Of a DNA stretch of 10,073 nt, positions 7,836 to 10,073 are shown piece after piece. Under the pieces are notes generated by a model. That model did no database searches. It worked only from the letters and a program-made list of their open reading frames with translations, and was not told the DNA's origin. Within the stretch, counting starts at the first letter, position 1, and each line of letters opens with the position of its first letter. A program made the translations under genes and the position numbers. The DNA comes from Larix sibirica (taxonomy: Eukaryota > Streptophyta > Pinopsida > Pinales > Pinaceae): NCBI GenBank assembly GCA_004151065.3, contig NWUY0300125840.1, positions 1 to 10,073 on the forward strand, read 5' to 3'.

Positions 7836-8790
7836 CCAATTTGCAAGCATTATAAGGCATCACACCCTGAATAACTGACAGCTCATTATCATCCAATAGA
7901 TTGTGATAAAAGCAAGATTTAGTAAGACTTACCTTCATACCAGATGCGCTACAGAAAATCCTGATAATGTTCTGATAATGCTCCCATTCAATGGCTGAGT
8001 TCGAACCAGCAATCAAGACATCATCCACAAATTGATATGTCGACAGAAAAAATATTTTTTGCCACTTTAAGACCTTTAATCAGACCATCTCTTTTGCTTG
8101 TGAAATTAATAGACTCAGACCATCGATGACCAGGAGAAACAATAAAGGGGACAATGAACACCCTTGTAGATTCCCCTAGAGCAGCTGAAGAAACTCTGTC
8201 GGATCCCCATTCACCAACACCGCAATATTCATAGATTTACACATGCCATAATCCAATTTATAGCCAATGGCGGGATACCAATTTGGATAAGTACAATACG
8301 CAGAAAATCCCAATTCACACGATCATAAGCTTTCTCCAGGTCCATTTTAAGAAGGATAGCTTTCATTTTCTTGACTTTGAAGAATGTATAAGCTCCTGTG
8401 TAAGACCAACCGCATCCAATATCTGCCTGTCTTCCAAAAACCAAACGCTCCTTTGATATAAACCTGGACAGAATAGGCTTCAACCTCATGGCAATAATTT
8501 TTGACACAATTTTATAGGCTAAATTACATAATGCAATGGGCCTATAATCCCCAAATTGATTAGGGTCATTACATTTAGGAATTAATGTGAGAAAAGTAGC
8601 ATTTAGGGCACCAAAATGTGGCCAAATCTCCTTGAATATTCCACCATACCCAGAATTTCAGAACCCATGATATCAAAAAAGTGGAGAAACAGTTCCATGT
8701 CCACCCATCGGGCCCTGGGCTCTTCTCCTTAGCAAACAGTTTCAAAATCTCCTCCACTTCTTCTAAAGTGACTTCCTTCACCAGATCCAT
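7816..8790 (-). pseudogene. LINE ORF2: reverse transcriptase core (fingers and palm)
   Basis: The enzyme copies the element RNA into DNA at a nicked target. In order on the - strand: VEEILKLFAKEKSPGPDG (to 8704); a short shifted piece ELFLHFFDIMGSEILGMV; IFKEIWPHFGALNATFLTLI with GDYRPIALCN and YKIVSKIIAMRLKPILS; a shifted piece LEDRQILDAVGLTQELIHSS (8437-8366); KMDLEKAYDRVNWDFL with the first catalytic Asp (8342-8340); NGDPTEFLQLL followed by TAG (8178-8176), GNLQGCSLSPLLFLLVIDGL; SKRDGLIKGLKVAKN; and QFVDDVLIAG with both catalytic Asp codons (8025-8020), then SGMKVSLTKSCFY. All three catalytic aspartates survive. There are at least eight frame changes, several compensating in pairs within tens of bases. 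The FVDD box is shared with other non-LTR enzymes of plants. Confidence 0.92.
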
Positions 8791-9408
8791 AGAATTTTCA
8801 GATCACAATATCTAGGGTATAATCTCGCAACCTTGAGTTGATTAAAAAGATCACACTCCTTTTGGTCAGTATAGATATTACAAAATAAGTCTTTTGCCAC
8901 CTCTTGTATCATCTCTTGTCCAGTAATCACAGAACCAATCCATCAGTAATACTCCAGATAGAATTAAGATTCCTCCTATGTGAAGCATATGAATGAAAAA
9001 ATTTGAGTTCTTGTCCCCATGCTCAATCCAAATAGCCCTACTCTTGAGCCGCCATTCCTTGTTCCTCTCCTCCAATATATCCTCCTTTTTTCCTCCAATT
9101 TTTTAAGAACTTCAAACTCAACATCATCCAATGGCACTCAATATTCCGACTGTGGAGAAAATGAAGCTCATCCTCAACATTGATAAGATCCAACTGATCA
9201 TTTCTTCTGCCTATGAATCCATGCAGAAACTTTTTCTTTCAACATCCTTAACTTGTAACAGAACGAATCCATCAGATTCAATTCAGGATCCACCACCACA
9301 TTTAACCAATAATCACGAATCATAGTGCAAAATTCCTCCTTAGCCAACCATGAGCTATTGAACTTAAATGGGTAATGTCCTTTATGAACCATATCGACTT
9401 CAACTAGA
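8780..9408 (-). pseudogene. LINE ORF2: linker between endonuclease and reverse transcriptase
   Basis: The recognisable blocks are VEVDMVHKGHYPFKFNSSWL with EEFCTMIRDYW (about 9408-9310), then KLRMLKEKVSAWIHRQKK, NDQLDLINVEDELHFLHSRN in a second frame, LDDVEFEVLKKLEEK in a third, EERNKEWRLKSRAIWIEHGD with KNSNFF, HSYASHRRNLNSIWSITDGL, and MIQEVAKDLFCNIYTDQKEC (8912 on) ending at TGA 8780-8778. The block W..kSR..W...GDkNs.FFH..A..RR..N.I..i...dG is the usual conserved linker of plant LINEs just before the reverse transcriptase. The reading changes frame about six times, including at A/T runs of six near 9003 and 9408. Confidence 0.82.
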
Positions 9409-10072
9409 AAAAATAGGCCAATGGTCTGAAATTTTATGCTTACCAACCCATGACCTATAATTTCCACCTGCCTCCAGAAGTGAAGAATTAATCAGATACT
9501 TATCCAATCTCTTATGGATCCCTGCCTCCCCCTTTGACCATTGGTCCAGGTAGGAACCATCACAGCAGGACAGACATCAACCAAGTTGTGAGTCACTAAA
9601 AACTCAGAGAAGTAATCCCCCATATCATCCATTCGAGCATGGCAACCCCAAATTTCAGAAGACCATCTGGTGAAATTCAAGTCGCCTGCAATAATAAGGT
9701 TGTCGATATTTAATAAACCAGAAGTACTCAGTGAATTCCAAAATGAAGACCATCTCGTAAGGCCCATAACAGTTTAAAACAAAGAGCTTTAAATCATTTA
9801 ATTTACAGCACCAACAAGTAATATCCCCCATCTCATTTTGTAGGCAGAAAAGAGAGAAAATACGTGGATCCCAAGCTGACAGAGGCCCCCAGACAAACCA
9901 GAGAATTAATGCAGACACTTCCCAGCATGGCAGCAATCCAGTAATCTTAGTCACAGCGACGAGGCATCACACATGTCTCTTGAAGTAGCAGAATATTAGG
10001 CCCAGTAGATTAATAAGGTTAGATAAGGCCCTGAGCCTGAGCAGCCTTCCCAACCCCCCGAATATTCAATGA
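9400..10072 (-). pseudogene. LINE ORF2 N-terminus: apurinic-type endonuclease domain
   Basis: The endonuclease nicks genomic DNA to prime reverse transcription. The right edge opens with SLNIRGVGKAAQAQGLI (10072-10022), the family's first motif with its metal-binding Asn. GPNILLLQETCVMPRRCD follows (10003-9950), with the catalytic Glu codon at 9979-9977. After a TAA (9949-9947) come GPLSAWDPRIFS, then LNCYGPY, then IIAGDLNFT with the GDLN motif (9686-9675), MDDMGDYFSEFL and VPTWTNGQ. In another frame HKRLDKYLIN leads to GKHKISDHWPIF (SDHW 9429-9418), the terminal catalytic Asp-His. Every active-site motif survives but they are spread over at least three frames. The sequence is cut one or a few residues after the ORF2 start, so the true ATG lies beyond the window. 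Confidence 0.88.
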
Positions 10073-10073
10073 A

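Larger units (their letters stand above)
5792..10073 (-). mobile_element. Degenerate plant L1-type LINE with RNase H, 3' end complete, cut by the window edge at the ORF2 start
   Basis: Reading the - strand from the right edge, the domains come in the order of plant L1 LINE ORF2: endonuclease (LNIRG, LLLQET, GDLN, SDHW), linker, reverse transcriptase (SPGPDG, GDYRPIALCN, KMDLEKAYDRV, FVDD), thumb/connection (KYLGYFLKPN, NFLWSG), zf-RVT and RNase H (FFDGAA, KAEILAL, FGDSRV). These elements move by target-primed reverse transcription and end in poly(A). Here the 3' UTR ends in a hairpin and A8. No LTRs are seen. ORF1 and the 5' end are beyond 10073. ORF2 is interrupted by about twenty frame changes and several in-frame stops, so this copy cannot make the protein. 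Fragments in different frames abut in the correct order, showing one insertion that decayed in place. Confidence 0.93.

Noticed and set aside
5792-10073. Possible bacterial retron, DGR or group II intron reverse transcriptase
   Set aside because: The endonuclease, FVDD palm, zf-RVT, RNase H and poly(A) order is that of a plant non-LTR retrotransposon.

Overview
The window looks like nuclear DNA of a seed plant. It holds relics of an intron-containing plant bHLH transcription factor gene, a plant L1-type LINE whose ORF2 ends in an RNase H domain, and long A/T-rich stretches with no continuous genes. I cannot fix the species; a large repeat-rich genome such as a conifer fits but is not shown. 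Nothing suggests bacterial, organellar or viral DNA. No gene in the window is demonstrably intact.

Layout. Bases 1-610 resemble a plant promoter and 5' end on the + strand: tandem repeats carrying CANNTG boxes, a CATGCA box touching a TATA box, a C/A-rich leader, then an ATG in good context with a short possible first exon. Bases 610-1100 hold nothing recognisable. Bases about 1100-1560 contain a second TATA-box block with short hairpins that resembles a retroelement LTR, but no terminal repeats were resolved. Bases 1798-2545 on the - strand hold a decayed, non-processed bHLH gene (group XII, BEE/CIB/HBI1-like). Its four exons and three introns can still be traced, although no single ORF reveals it. 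Bases 2546-5791 are A/T-rich with no supported gene.

Bases 5792 to the right edge are one - strand LINE. Reading leftwards from the edge come the apurinic endonuclease, linker, reverse transcriptase, thumb/connection, zf-RVT zinc finger, RNase H, a short 3' UTR, a terminal hairpin and an A8 tail. The window cuts the element almost exactly at the endonuclease N-terminus, so ORF1 and the 5' UTR lie outside. ORF2 is broken by about twenty frameshifts plus in-frame stops, yet the main catalytic motifs survive in one frame or another.

The clearest results are the hidden bHLH pseudogene, recovered by joining exon pieces at consensus splice sites, and the piecewise reconstruction of the LINE. No new defence or mobile system was found.
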